This document shows, one piece after another, positions 42,301 to 52,934 of a DNA stretch of 64,000 nucleotides (its first letter is position 1; each line of letters starts with the position of its first letter). The stretch comes from Mauremys mutica (lineage: Eukaryota > Chordata > Testudines > Geoemydidae): positions 12,699,105 through 12,763,104 of the forward strand of contig NC_059081.1 in the NCBI RefSeq assembly GCF_020497125.1, written 5' to 3'. Made by a program: the position numbers and the translations under genes. Below the pieces are notes generated by a model, which was given only the letters and a program-made list of their open reading frames with translations, made no database searches and was not told the origin of the DNA.

Positions 42301-42790
42301 GGGGAAGGGAGCCTGAGCAGCCGGTCACACTGCGGGATGGGGGCGGGGGGTGTCTGGAGAACCGGTCACGCTGGGGGTGGGGAGCAGAGGGGCTGTGTGG
42401 GGAGCTGGTCGTACGTGGGGGTGGGGTCTGGAGAACTGGTCACTCTAGGGGGTGGGGGCGTCTGGGGAACTGATCACACTGGGGGATAGGGAGTGGGGGG
42501 GCTGGTCATACTAGGGGATGGGGTCTGGAGAACTGGTCACTCTAGGGGGCGGGGGGGTCTGGGGAACTGGTCACACTGGGGGATAGGGAGTGGGGGGGCT
42601 GGTCATACTAGGGGATGGGGTCTGGAGAACTGGTCACTCTAGGGGGCGGGGGGGTCTGGGGAACTGGTCACACTGGGGGTGGGGAGCAGAGGGGCTGTGG
42701 GGAGCTGCTCATACTAGGGGGTGGGGTCTGGAGAACTGGTCACTCTAGGGGGTGGAGGGTGTCTGGGGAATGGTCACAGTGGGGGATAGG
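42300..42790. repeat. G-rich minisatellite, 97-bp higher-order unit
   Basis: Three related 30-34 base subunits (each with an AACTGGTCAC- or GCTGGTCATA-like core followed by a G-run) make a 97-bp unit; identical words recur at 42511 and 42608. About five units, cleanest at 42420-42740. It abuts the CpG island. G-runs on the plus strand are dense enough for G-quadruplexes. Confidence 0.88.
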
Positions 42791-42979
42791 GTGGGTGTGG
42801 GCTCTTGGGAATTGGGCCTTGTATGGAGGGGCAAGAGGGGGCCCTGCAGTAGTGCATAGGGGCAGGGCACCCCAGGCTACAGGGAGATGGAGCGGATTTT
42901 GCAATACTAGATGCCCCAAGGTGTGGAAATATGTGGTGGTGGGCCACAGCATCATGTGCTCTATGGTGTGGCATAAATA

Positions 42980-43091
42980 GGGTGACCAGACAGCAAGTGT
43001 GAAAAATCGGGTGAGGGGTAATAGGTGTCTATATAAGAAAAAGACCCCAAAATCGGGACTGTCCCTATAAAATCGGGACATCTGGTCACCC
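42980..43091. mobile_element. Mariner-type MITE, 112 bp, TA flanked
   Basis: Begins GGGTGACCAGAC and ends GTCTGGTCACCC-like (TCTGGTCACCC), a clean terminal inverted repeat, between TA dinucleotides at 42978-42979 and 43092-43093. It contains internal ATCGGGACTGTCCCTAT. A TA duplication suggests Tc1/mariner. Confidence 0.82.
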
Positions 43092-43137
43092 TAGCTATAA
43101 ACCAAAGCACTGAGAGCCACTAAGTGTAAGGAGCCTT

Positions 43138-44345
43138 CAGGAATGGTGTGGCCCAGCCCATTGGAAACCTGCAGGAGCTACTGCCATGTGTAGAGGGAAA
43201 TTCACAGCAATGGCAGTGTTAACTGTGGAGGTAAACCTACAGTGTGTTGGGTGTAGGGAAACCTGGAGAAGTAGCAGTAAACGTGGGTGCACAAGCACTA
43301 AGTGAAGAAAAGCAGTAGGAGCAACAATGAGATATGGAACTGCAGGAAGAGCAGCAGTATGTGTCCTGCGTGCAAGGAAACTATGGGGGTAGCAGTATGC
43401 AGGGCTCCGCGTAGAGGAAATATGCATGGGAAGTACTGACTGCAGGAACAGCAGCACTAAGGGAAAGAGGTGCTGAAAACCTGCAGGAGCAGCAGCACTG
43501 AGTATCTGCTGTCAGATATCTGCCGGAGAAGATAAGAAGGTATTGGATGTGGAGGAAGTTGCAGGAACAGAAAAACTGAATGGTGTAGATCAGCAAAAGC
43601 AGCAGCACCCCCACCAAGGATTGGGGGTGCACAAAACCTGTTGGAATAGGTACAGCTCTGAGCACCCTGTCTCCAGGAAGGCCGCAGAGGTAGCAAGGCT
43701 GAGTATTCTGTATGCAGGAAATCTGAGGAGGCAGATGTTCCCACAGTCTAGGTGTATGATGCCTTCAAGGACAGAAGAACCTGTACCAAGTAGACAAGGC
43801 ACCTTACAAGTCTGGTAGCACAGGGCCGCCCAGAGGATTCAGGGGGCCTGGGGCAAAGCAATTTCGGGGGCCCCTTCCATAAGAAAAAGTTGCAATACTA
43901 TAGAATACTATATTCTCGTGGAGACCCCTGCAGGGCCTTGGGCCTGGGGCAAATTGCCCCATTTGCCCCCCTCTCTGGGCAGCCCTGTGGTAGCAATGAA
44001 TGTTTGAATTCAGGAAATCCGTAGGGGTATTAGCAGTGAGATCCTTGGTGTTGGACATGCTGGGGGCAGCTGAGCTCTTGGTATAGGAATCCGGCAGGGA
44101 CAAAAAATACAGACCCTCTAGAAACCTGCATTAGCAACAAGCCAGAGTCCAGGTGTCAAAAATGTGTAAGGGCAGAAGCACCAAGCAGCCTCAGTACTAC
44201 AAACTTGCAAGAGCAGCTGTCTAGAATCCTGGAGAAGTTCCAGGCACGGGGAGCAGAATAAAGCCAGGTGCAGGTAAAGCTGTAGGAACAGCAGCACCAA
44301 AAGGCAGGAGAACTGTAGAAGTAGGAGCAACAGCAAGTATGCCAG
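43138..44345. repeat. Degenerate ~40-bp tandem array
   Basis: Recurring units of the form GGAAACCTGCAGGAGCAGCA plus 15-25 variable bases, for example at 43161, 43257 and 43480, with weak copies throughout. Spacing is 35-45 bases. It is interrupted by the MITE 43821-43987. Stops in all frames argue against coding. Confidence 0.6.
43821..43987. mobile_element. hAT-type MITE, 167 bp
   Basis: Ends CAGGGCCGCCCAGAGGATTC and, inverted, CAGGGCTGCCCAGAGAGGGG. The perfect 8-bp duplication is TGGTAGCA (43813-43820, 43988-43995). It splits the degenerate tandem array 43138-44345. Confidence 0.93.
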
Positions 44346-44499
44346 CTACCTGCATACTAACTATTTAGATACATTTAAAATATGGTACAGAAGAGATCAC
44401 ACAGTAGGACAAGCCTGAAGTCATATGAATCCACATCCATACTTTCTACTGCACACAGTCATGAAAAGTACACTTATTTTAAGCTTTAAGTTTTCTTTA

Positions 44500-44675
44500 A
44501 AGGTTGCTGTTGGGAGAAGGATCTGGCATCAGCCCTGGGCCGCTCTCGGCAGGGGGCGCCGGCTTCTGCCCTGGCCACTCCCGACTTCAGCACTGGAGCT
44601 TGGGGCACCAGGTTTCAGCCACTGGGCCATACAGCCCCCCGAAAGGGCTCACAGTCCCCTGGTTGAGAACTGCTG
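44500..44675. mobile_element. hAT-like element fragment, right end
   Basis: Ends CCCCTGGTTGAGAACTGCTG, the inverted form of a CAGxxGTTCTCAACC terminus as in family A. The left end is missing. Confidence 0.5.
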
Positions 44676-45440
44676 ACTTAAGTCACAGAATTTCACCCAG
44701 CAATTCCTGCACCGAGCCCATAACTTCTGGTTGAGCTAGAACATAACTTGACCTAACCTGAAGGAGACAGTGCATCTCAACTTTATACTGAAATGTGGTA
44801 GCATTCAATAACTAGAGTTTTTGTGGGTAGGTGGGTTGGAGCGAGATTAAAAAGAAATGCATTTCCAATAGTTTGAAATACTCATTGATATCGATCACAG
44901 AATCTTGGATCTGCTAAATAATTTGTTCTCTTGATAAAACATTTTATTCTTAATGTATCACTTGATATCATCCTTGCCAAAATTCATTTATTTTAATGTT
45001 ATTAAATATTCATTACAATAGCACCTAAAGTGCCCGTGCCACAGCTGAGCTCCCATGGTGCTCATAAAGACTTGGGCACTAAGGAGTTTACAATCTAAAT
45101 ACACAAAAGATGAAGGATTGGGGAAGGTGGAGCAACAAATACACAATGGGATCAAAATGTTGCAGAAGTTACAGTTTTAGTTTTCCCACCAATGTGCATA
45201 TTCCACATGCAAACTATGATTACCAATGTCCTCCATACTCTTATTTTCTTAACCACTGCCCCCAAACCCATTCCCCTGGATTGCACAGAGATAGAAGCCC
45301 CAGTCATTAAATAAAAAAAGTAAATCCTCAAACTAGTGAAAAGTTACAGAAAAAAACAGCCATCAAAATATTATCCTGTGTTAAGTGAGGTATCCCAACT
45401 TTCTCGCAGCCACTGGGAAGACGGGACGTGCCATATGATG

Positions 45441-45823
45441 TGTCAAAGTTAGACTCAGGACTCACAGTTTGTCAGACCACTCTGTTTTATTAGCACAGCG
45501 CTTCTGCTAATAACACCCAGATAATGTGAGCCCCATGCAAGACACAAACTATCTTATTTATACAGATAAAAGGATGAGAACTTAACAAGATAACAAAGGG
45601 AGCAGAATCAGATAAGTTTACCTGGGTTAGGCATGCATATTTTATTCCCTTACTAACTACTACCCATCTTCTGTTAATGTTTTGCCATTAGCACCATTGT
45701 TTATGCCTAATGTTTCTTTTCCTGGCACCTGTATTTCAACATTTCTTATTTCTGCTTAAAGGTACATACAACATTTCTTTAATCCATTCTTATTTTTACA
45801 ATATAATTTATTCTACTTTCACA
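45441..45823 (-). repeat. 3' LTR of the provirus
   Basis: 383 bp, left-hand copy, with no difference from 51060-51442 that I can find. The minus-strand TATAAATA is at 45555-45562 and AATAAA at 45486-45491, so R probably begins between them. As the downstream LTR it would normally give polyadenylation. Confidence 0.93.
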
Positions 45824-45838
45824 ATCCCTCCTTTTGGT
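45824..45838 (-). promoter_or_regulatory. Polypurine tract before 3' LTR
   Basis: The minus strand reads AAAAGGAGGGAT immediately before the TG of the 3' LTR, the usual plus-strand primer position. Confidence 0.8.
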
Positions 45839-45872
45839 CAAGCTTACGCCATGACCAAAATTTTACTGGGTT

Positions 45873-46190
45873 TTACATATTAACCGTTTTTTTATCTCTT
45901 TGTTCATTAGCAATATTTAAAATTATTGTATTAGCACTCTGTTCTGGGGCAGTTACCTGAGTAGCATGCCTTACACAATTTTGGGTACAACAGGAGACTA
46001 ACTGAAAACATACAAAAATTATTAGGATTTCAAACAGGATAGTTAGGGCTTCCTGAAACAACCAGTTTCCTATACCACAGAATACTTAGCCACTTCCATA
46101 AAGAACTTGGCTTTTTATGGGGAATATATGCGATTTGTTCTAAGTGGCTAGCGTGATCTATTACCTTATTGGTATCGTCAGGTATAAACA
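45873..46190 (-). pseudogene. Provirus env transmembrane-subunit remnant
   Basis: Downstream of the frameshift, in a different frame from the surface-subunit fragment, the minus strand encodes a double-cysteine segment typical of retroviral transmembrane subunits. A hydrophobic membrane-spanning stretch and a short cytoplasmic tail follow in the frame 45873-46061. Internal stops and a frame change separate the pieces, so there is no continuous env. Confidence 0.6.
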
Positions 46191-46209
46191 CACAACATTG
46201 TTTTTTTTT

Positions 46210-46790
46210 TTAATGAGAGCACAGGTCCCTCCTTTGGCCGCCAGCACTATGTACAATGCCTGACGTTTTTGGAGGGCCACCTGTCGGACCGCCCCTGTTT
46301 CTTTGGCCAGGGCTCTTAAAACTTTCTCCAGTTTTATTTGCCATTATTTTAACTACTTCTTTTAACCTCAGGAGCCTTTTTGCCCGGTGTATTACTCCCC
46401 CAAGTGGGTTAAAGGAACTGCCAATAGTCTCTTCCCAGGTGTCATTACTGTTCCATATTGTATTAAACGGACGAGGTCCTCCAGTGAGGTCTGGGGAATT
46501 GAGTGGGATAGCCAGGACAGGAACATCAGTTTGACAGTGGGCTGGGATGTGGCTGCAGACCCAGCATTTAGAAATATTAAGGGTCTGAGCTATCCACACT
46601 TGCTGCTGGATAAAAGAATTGTCATTGTGGACTCCCCCGACCTTCAGACACCAACAGCCGAGGAACAGGCACCACATGTTGGAGGCAGGGCCCTTCTGGT
46701 TCTGACAACCTCAACTGAGGGAACTGTAGTCACGGTTTTATGTCCACCAGGCAGCAGGCGCTAGGCTCACTACTGCTTTTTCTTGGGCCT
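46210..46790 (-). pseudogene. Provirus env surface-subunit remnant
   Basis: A frame of about 155 codons (46210-46677) contains a CWxC motif like the disulfide-exchange motif of gammaretroviral surface subunits, followed by a region with a basic cleavage-like cluster. The frame runs into a stop near an A-run at about 46200-46212, where the transmembrane-subunit ectodomain is expected; features of that ectodomain are in another frame, so the copy is frameshifted. The N-terminal part of env is missing or unrecognisable. Non-functional as it stands. Confidence 0.65.
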
Positions 46791-47019
46791 TGCTTTAGGT
46801 AGTCGTCTGCTTCTGGCAACCCTTACGAGAACGTAGATTGTAAGGTATTGCAGGCTGTTCCTCTACGTCATCTTCTGGAGTCAAAATTGACTCTGCGTGG
46901 TCCTGAGGTGATGATTGGTTCGCTGGGGTGGTGCATTCTTACACGGCAAAGCATGTATTCATGCTGCGGATGCCAGACAGTTTAACAGCAGTTTGGGTAG
47001 TAAGCAGTGCCTGATGATT

Positions 47020-48080
47020 CTTTGATACTCTTTAAGTCTTTTTGCTTCTTTTCTTGACTCTGGCTATAACAATGGCCTTCACACCTTATCTTTTCCTGAT
47101 GCATTCATTCCTCATTCACACAAACAGATTGAGAATACAAACAGTAGTATTTTATATTGAGCAAAAAGGCATTGCAAATTAAACCTTGCTAAGTTTTACA
47201 ATTAACCAAGACAATTTACATTGAGACCCAGGCCTTCAATGTTTCTCTAATTTACTTAACATAGACACAATAGAGAATCCTGTCTCTTACTACCTACATC
47301 TTAAAACAAAGAGTTAGAGAGGGCCCAATTTGTAATGCATATGGGAAAACAGAATCTTATAGTCCCAGAGGGTCATTTCTTTCTGCTATTCAAAAAGGGT
47401 GGCTGGTAGGATGAAATCAAATTATACATTACAAAGTCCAGCTCCTACATATCCCCCTTTTGACACTAAGATTATCAATCGCCAGTGTCACTTCTTATGT
47501 AGTAAAATACTGGGAGGTGATTTGGGCCTGTGGCTTTAGCTGTGCATACATTTGTTTTATTTACCAGCATATTTTAAACATTTTAATTAAACACATACAA
47601 TTTAAAACCAAAAACAATTAGGGGTAGTAACATTAGTATGCCAGTAGTTGTGGGAGACCATCCAGATAATATGAATGGTTCTGTTTCCCACATACAGGAT
47701 CCTAGTGAGGTGTCTTTACTACAGAGCTTTGGAGCAACAGGCATGGATAAGCATAACCACTTTTGAGGAGTTCACTTGGTACAACCTCTAGTGTCCAATA
47801 GTTTCCCTTCCTCCCCAGCCCACTGGCTTGAGGTTTGAGGTAGCCAGAAGGATCCCAGGTGCAATCTGTGGAGTGGGCTAACTTTTCATTTTTTTTGCTT
47901 CCAGAGCCTGTTGGTGTGCAATTTTAACAACAATTTCTTCACTTAACAAATTTTGTCTTACCGTACTGGAGACATACTGCATCCAGTTATATTGATAGGT
48001 ATTAAACAATAATCTTTTCCTTTGATTTAACAGATGCATCAAAACCTTAATATTTTCTGATATTACCCAAAACATCTTAT
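47020..48080 (-). mobile_element. Second retroviral env end plus LTR-like segment inside the provirus
   Basis: Inside the pol-less interval, the minus strand at 47878-48075 and just downstream to about 47580 has degraded coding traces that include a hydrophobic membrane-span-like segment. After these comes AAAAGGGGGATA followed by TG at about 47450, which looks like a second polypurine tract and LTR start; a TATAAAAT box is at 47149-47156 on the minus strand. This resembles the 3' end of a different retrovirus. No matching second LTR copy was found nearby. Tentative. Confidence 0.35.
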
Positions 48081-48099
48081 GTTCTAATTATCTGCATTT

Positions 48100-50040
48100 T
48101 AGTACATTTCATAGCTATTGCAGTATGTTTTTTTTTTTTTTAACTTATTTGTTTTTGTAATAGGTTGTTCTGTAGCTGGTATTAGCTTTTTCTGATTTTC
48201 TGAAAGACAAAAATAACATTTTTCTACCCCTTTCAGGGTGGCATTGATTGTTGCTTAAAATATTCCTTTCTTTTACAAATACCCTTGCTGATTGCAGGCA
48301 AAACAGAGGAATTACCCCCATATTTTCCTGTGGTTTTTTTTTTTGTTCTATAGGCAGGCCAGGTTTTAATGGGTTCTACTTTTTAAGAGTTATGGGGAAG
48401 TTATTCCACTGTTGAGGTATACCACCTCATGAATTTAATAACTAAAGTTTTTCTTCTTATATAGCAGACCAAGTTTGTAATGTTTTTCCTGCTGTGTTAA
48501 GCTTTAAGTTTATTCACAGGTAATAGCTGAGAAGCATTATTACCATATTACCTTCAAGGTTTTTTCCAAAAATCATACACACTATACGTTGTTACAGGGG
48601 TACTTACTAACATTAAATTTATTTCAATGTTTAATATTAACAATAACATTTAGCATCAAATCTCTTAAAGGGATCTTGTTATACCATGTCTTTTATTTAG
48701 GCAATTTCTTTTGTGCTGGCAGTTTTTACCTTCCTTTATCAGTTAGGTAATTTGCATTAACACAGGCTTGGCTTGTGGATTCAAAGCCATTAGCAGAGCT
48801 CAGAGACTTGTCTTAAAAGGGACACAATTAACTTCCACCAGAGTTTTAATTTCTTTCCACTTTCAACTCCTGCTTACAAAACACACAGAGATCTGAAAAA
48901 GAAAACAGGGCTTTTAATTCAGTAGCATATTTCATTTGTATTTCTTTTACCCCTTTTTACAATATACACTGCACATGTCCTAGGGAAAAAGCACATTCCA
49001 TCTATATTACAACTTTTTTTTAAACATTAGCCATATCAATTTTTACATACGATGTAACTGTTTCTTTTTTCTTACAGAGTTTTCATGTACCCTTATCAAA
49101 AGTGACAGTCTGATTACACAGAGCCATTTTAAGGCTCAGTGTTTTTAACATTGCTTCTTTTTGTTTTGTGCACCTCACCTCTGCTGTTGCTTCAGAGGGG
49201 CACTGTTAAAATATTTTTTTTTAATTCTTTCACTACAGCTCTTATCTGCTATTGTTACCAAAAAAAACAACAACCAACCAAACAAAAAGACTCCAGAATC
49301 TCTCCCTATTCTCCTGATTTTGACTGCCCTATTGCAGCCATGACTTGGTTTTTATTTAAAAAACATTTTAAATTTTATAAAGAATCAAGTTACCCCTTAA
49401 GGGTTAAATGCTAAATCCCAAAGCCAAACAACACTAATTACCTGTGTCTTGCAAAAAGGTCTGTCAGTTTTGCAACTTTGATTTAAGAGTCAAATGAATT
49501 TTTAGTGGCATTAAAAACAAAAACAAAACTAATTTATCTTACACCTACAAAACAGGAGTTTTACAAACCAGATGTGCTGGTTTAGATTCTTAGAACTTTA
49601 CATATTTTCACAGACAACTAGATACATACACATTTTCTTTTCCTTAACATTCCTTTGCACTGCTTTGTTTTTACATAGCTCTATATATATTTGGATTATT
49701 TACAGGCATTCTTTTGGAAAAGGGCCCATTTTCCCTTCAGAATGGCTGCAAAGAAACCAAGAATTCTCTCTCTTTAACATGGTCCTTTTTAACATTTTCA
49801 CAAAGTTTAACTGCTTAATTCTCTCCAGCCTTTGTAGAGTTAACTTTTCACTCTCTTTCCTTAAATCACTCGTTTATCTCCCAAAATAACACCTTTATCA
49901 CCTCAGATTTCACCATTTTAAGTATTGTTCCAGGGGTTCATGCCTGCACTTACTGCTTTTCTTACTCCTTACACTATGCCCTTAGGGCTTCCAACCTGTT
50001 TTTCAGTTGTTTTTTTTATCTGTTGCTTGCCTGCTTTTCT
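48100..50040. other. AT-rich provirus interior without recognised genes
   Basis: Occupies the place of gag end and pol. It is full of T-runs on the plus strand and has stops in all frames. I see no YxDD reverse-transcriptase motif, no protease DTG/DSG triad in a usable context and no integrase zinc finger. Confidence 0.6.
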
Positions 50041-50190
50041 GGGCCCGATCCTGCTTTTTGTCCTTTTTACAATGAGATGGGAGTATTAAGGGGGTTGGAT
50101 CGATCCGGGGTGGGTTTTCTGAGAACGGGGTAAAGGGGAGCGCTCGGTCTGGTGGTGGGAGAGGAGGCTTTTAATAAAGCTTTCAACTTA

Positions 50191-50454
50191 TTATTTGAAT
50201 ATTTGAGAGAGGCGAGTTTTTGATTTTGTCCAGCTACGATTTGCCTCTTCCCACCACTGAATGAAACAATTAACCTCTTCTTTAGCCAATTTAGTTTTAG
50301 GTTGGCCGAGTTTGTCCTTTAAGATGTCCACTCGGTCTTTGTTCCAAGATTTTAACAGTGGCCACTGAGTTTTGGGATCCCCCTGAGTTAGCCTAGACCA
50401 TTTTTCCAGAAATTTACAGGAGTCCGGACCCTTCTTACAGGAGTCTGGACCCAT
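50191..50454 (-). pseudogene. Provirus gag remnant (matrix-like, truncated)
   Basis: An 87-codon frame begins with Met-Gly, which would suit N-terminal myristoylation of a matrix protein, about 585 bases after the primer site. It is rich in Lys and Trp and contains a WP...SWN segment, as in the matrix region of class I retroviruses, and ends at a stop. A proline-rich stretch follows in a shifted or stopped context to about 50040. No capsid major homology region or zinc knuckle is seen, so gag is heavily truncated. The identification rests on position and composition, not on strong similarity. Confidence 0.55.
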
Positions 50455-51038
50455 CCTAAATACATAAAATGAGCCGGCGTTCGTTTAGGGAACTGTCCCT
50501 ACTTAGACGTCTGGTTACCCATACAGGAGGACTTCACACACCAATCGCACAAGAAGGAAATTCGGGTTTGTCAGAGCAATGCCCAGTGCAACACACAAAA
50601 GGAGCCCACAGGCTACTGCCTCAATTGCCCTTGCTTTCACACCCAGGGATTTACCCAAAGTGTGGTGCGGCTGCAATTGTGCAGATTCCACTCACTCAGA
50701 CCGCAGGGACAGGAACCCCTTGGTTGGCCGATCCCCGGACGGAGATGGCACCCAGACTCAAACACTCCACAGGAAGACGGATAGACACAGAGACAGAACA
50801 GTCCTCAGTCCGGACAAAACACAGAAATAATTACCTGACCAGATTCCTGATGTCAGATCCCGGGATCCCTACCAGAACAGAGTGGGAACCAACAGGTTCA
50901 ATGGCGTAGACTTCACTGTGGTTGTGCACCTTTCCGTTCTGGTGGAGGACCGCTCGGGCCAAATGCCCAGGTGCCGGCTTCCACGGTCGTCCTACAAAAA
51001 CAGTCAGGAATCACACAGCCCCAGTGAAGACGGTTGCC

Positions 51039-51056
51039 ATCTCGGTGGAACCTCCA
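51039..51056 (-). promoter_or_regulatory. Primer-binding site, tRNA-Gln
   Basis: The 18 bases on the minus strand begin TGGAGGTTCCACCG and are complementary to the 3' end of vertebrate tRNA-Gln, including CCA. It lies 3 bases inside the 5' LTR, the expected place. The match to tRNA-Gln is from memory of that tRNA. Confidence 0.85.
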
Positions 51057-51059
51057 AAT

Positions 51060-51442
51060 TGTCAAAGTTAGACTCAGGACTCACAGTTTGTCAGACCACT
51101 CTGTTTTATTAGCACAGCGCTTCTGCTAATAACACCCAGATAATGTGAGCCCCATGCAAGACACAAACTATCTTATTTATACAGATAAAAGGATGAGAAC
51201 TTAACAAGATAACAAAGGGAGCAGAATCAGATAAGTTTACCTGGGTTAGGCATGCATATTTTATTCCCTTACTAACTACTACCCATCTTCTGTTAATGTT
51301 TTGCCATTAGCACCATTGTTTATGCCTAATGTTTCTTTTCCTGGCACCTGTATTTCAACATTTCTTATTTCTGCTTAAAGGTACATACAACATTTCTTTA
51401 ATCCATTCTTATTTTTACAATATAATTTATTCTACTTTCACA
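51060..51442 (-). repeat. 5' LTR of the provirus
   Basis: 383 bp, right-hand copy, which is 5' on the minus strand. It starts TGTGAAAG and ends CTTTGACA on that strand. It carries a TATAAATA box and, about 70 bases later, an AATAAA signal, in the positions also given for the other copy. U3-R-U5 limits are not resolved. As the upstream LTR it would drive transcription toward the ZNF148 promoter. Confidence 0.93.
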
Positions 51443-51489
51443 GATGTTTCTACTACAGTCTAGACAGCTTTTGTAATTGGTATTAACTT

Positions 51490-51735
51490 TCCTTGCTGTG
51501 TTCCTTTGTTATTCAGGATTTGCCTTAAGGAGCGAAGATGAAAAACACCCCTGGACCCCTGGCTTGAGCCCTGCCACCCCTTACCTCTCTCCCCCCCCAA
51601 AAAATAGAAATAAAACTATGCCTATGGCTGAGGGTCCCTCCCCGGAGCCCTGAGTATTCTCCCCTCCCGCTCCGGCCCTGGCATTTTTATAGCATGTTGA
51701 GGGAGGCCTCAGCAAGAAAAAGATTGAGAACCCTG
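51490..51735. mobile_element. hAT-like element fragment, right end
   Basis: Ends AAAGATTGAGAACCCTGG, again a hAT-type terminus, after a C-rich interior. No left end is recognised. Confidence 0.4.
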
Positions 51736-51800
51736 GGCCTAGGTTATGCAGGAAATCAGACTAGGCAATCATAATGACCTCTTCTGGCTTTAAAAATCTG
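51735..51800 (+). mobile_element. CR1-like LINE 3' UTR fragment
   Basis: ATCAGACTAGGCAATCATAA followed by TGACCTCTTCTGGCTTTAAA, a diverged copy of the same tail motif. Confidence 0.5.
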
Positions 51801-52934
51801 TGAATAATTTCTTCAGTATATTTTTAATATTTTTGTGACTACCACTGTACAGTACTTTGGGTTGTGGGCCATATCTTCAGAAATGTGAAAGTTGGAATTT
51901 TAGCATGTAAATACCCCAAATATGGATATTGTACACCTGAACAGTGTGTGGATTTGTCTGTCTACCCTGCTCTGGCAGTCAAACATATAGAGACCATGAG
52001 CAAATGTTTCCATTCTGCTCCAAATAAATGTCTCAGTCTAGCAAAACACTTTTAGTGCATTCTTACCTTTAAGCTTGTGCTTAAGTGTTTTTGTGGATGG
52101 GACTAAAATCTGCACATGCTGTGCAAGGTCATACTTACCCATAAAGCCAAATTCTACAAAGTGGATAATTCAAATAACTGCAGAACATGTTTTCTCCCTA
52201 AGCTAGGCTGTCCTACAGGACCTCATTGTCTGCTGTAAGGCTTATGCCCTTCTCCCATATTCTGGTAGTGTAACAAGCTGCATCTCCACATGAAGTCAGC
52301 AGGTGTTATCAGCTTTGTGCAGTTTTTAAACTCCTGTTAACAGAGTGCCTCAGTAGATGAGCTCTTCTCTTTGCAGGGACATAGATCTTGCCATCTGGTT
52401 ATATTGTGATGCATTGCTAAGGACAAAATATCACTGAAGTTAAGCCAAAGTTTGAGGATTTGTATTATGCTGGCTCTTTGCACACAGGTTTATTTAAACC
52501 TTTTGGTAATTGCATTGTATTGTGTAATAGATCTGTAAGAACAAAGCAAGGAGTTAATAAAGTATGACTACTTTGCAAGCAGTCATTTTCCATTTTGTTC
52601 AAACACAACAAGAAGTAGTTGTGGTTGACTTGCTTGCTGAACAAAATGAAAGACTAGATGTTCTAAAAATAGGGTTATAGAAACCAAGAAAAATTGTACA
52701 CTTATGAAATTGATTTTTTTCCTTCAAAGACAATTAACTTCATAACTATTCATTTTTACCTATCAAAATTTTTGAATCTCCTTAAAGGAAGGAGTAAAGA
52801 ACCTCAATACTGGAAACTTGACTTTAAAATACATTTCAGGATTACAGGCCTCTAGCAGAGTGAGCACAACAACACTTTTTCCTAGGATGCATCAATGGGA
52901 ACCTGCTTTTCAAAAGTGTATTTGGAATTAATAG

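Larger units (their letters stand above)
45441..51442 (-). mobile_element. Endogenous retrovirus, class I-like, no recognisable pol, near-intact LTRs
   Basis: A 6.0-kb provirus read on the minus strand. Its 383-bp LTRs appear identical base for base, begin TG and end CA, and are flanked by the 4-bp duplication GATG (45437-45440 and 51443-51446). A 4-bp duplication suits gammaretrovirus-like (class I) elements. Order on the minus strand: 5' LTR, tRNA-Gln primer site, leader, gag start with premature stop, about 3.5 kb of AT-rich DNA with no reverse transcriptase, protease or integrase that I can recognise, env remains, polypurine tract, 3' LTR. It cannot encode its own replication proteins as it stands. 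Identical LTRs mean a recent insertion, so it was probably mobilised in trans. Confidence 0.93.

Noticed and set aside
41416..42489. Several long open frames on both strands, up to 327 codons
   Set aside because: They overlap each other in the CpG island, are dominated by Arg, Gly, Pro and Ser, and match no domain; high GC removes stop codons.
42058..42980. Possible divergent plus-strand transcript from the CpG island (GT-containing site near 42297)
   Set aside because: A donor-like GGGTAGGG alone in G-rich DNA is weak evidence; no further exon is seen.
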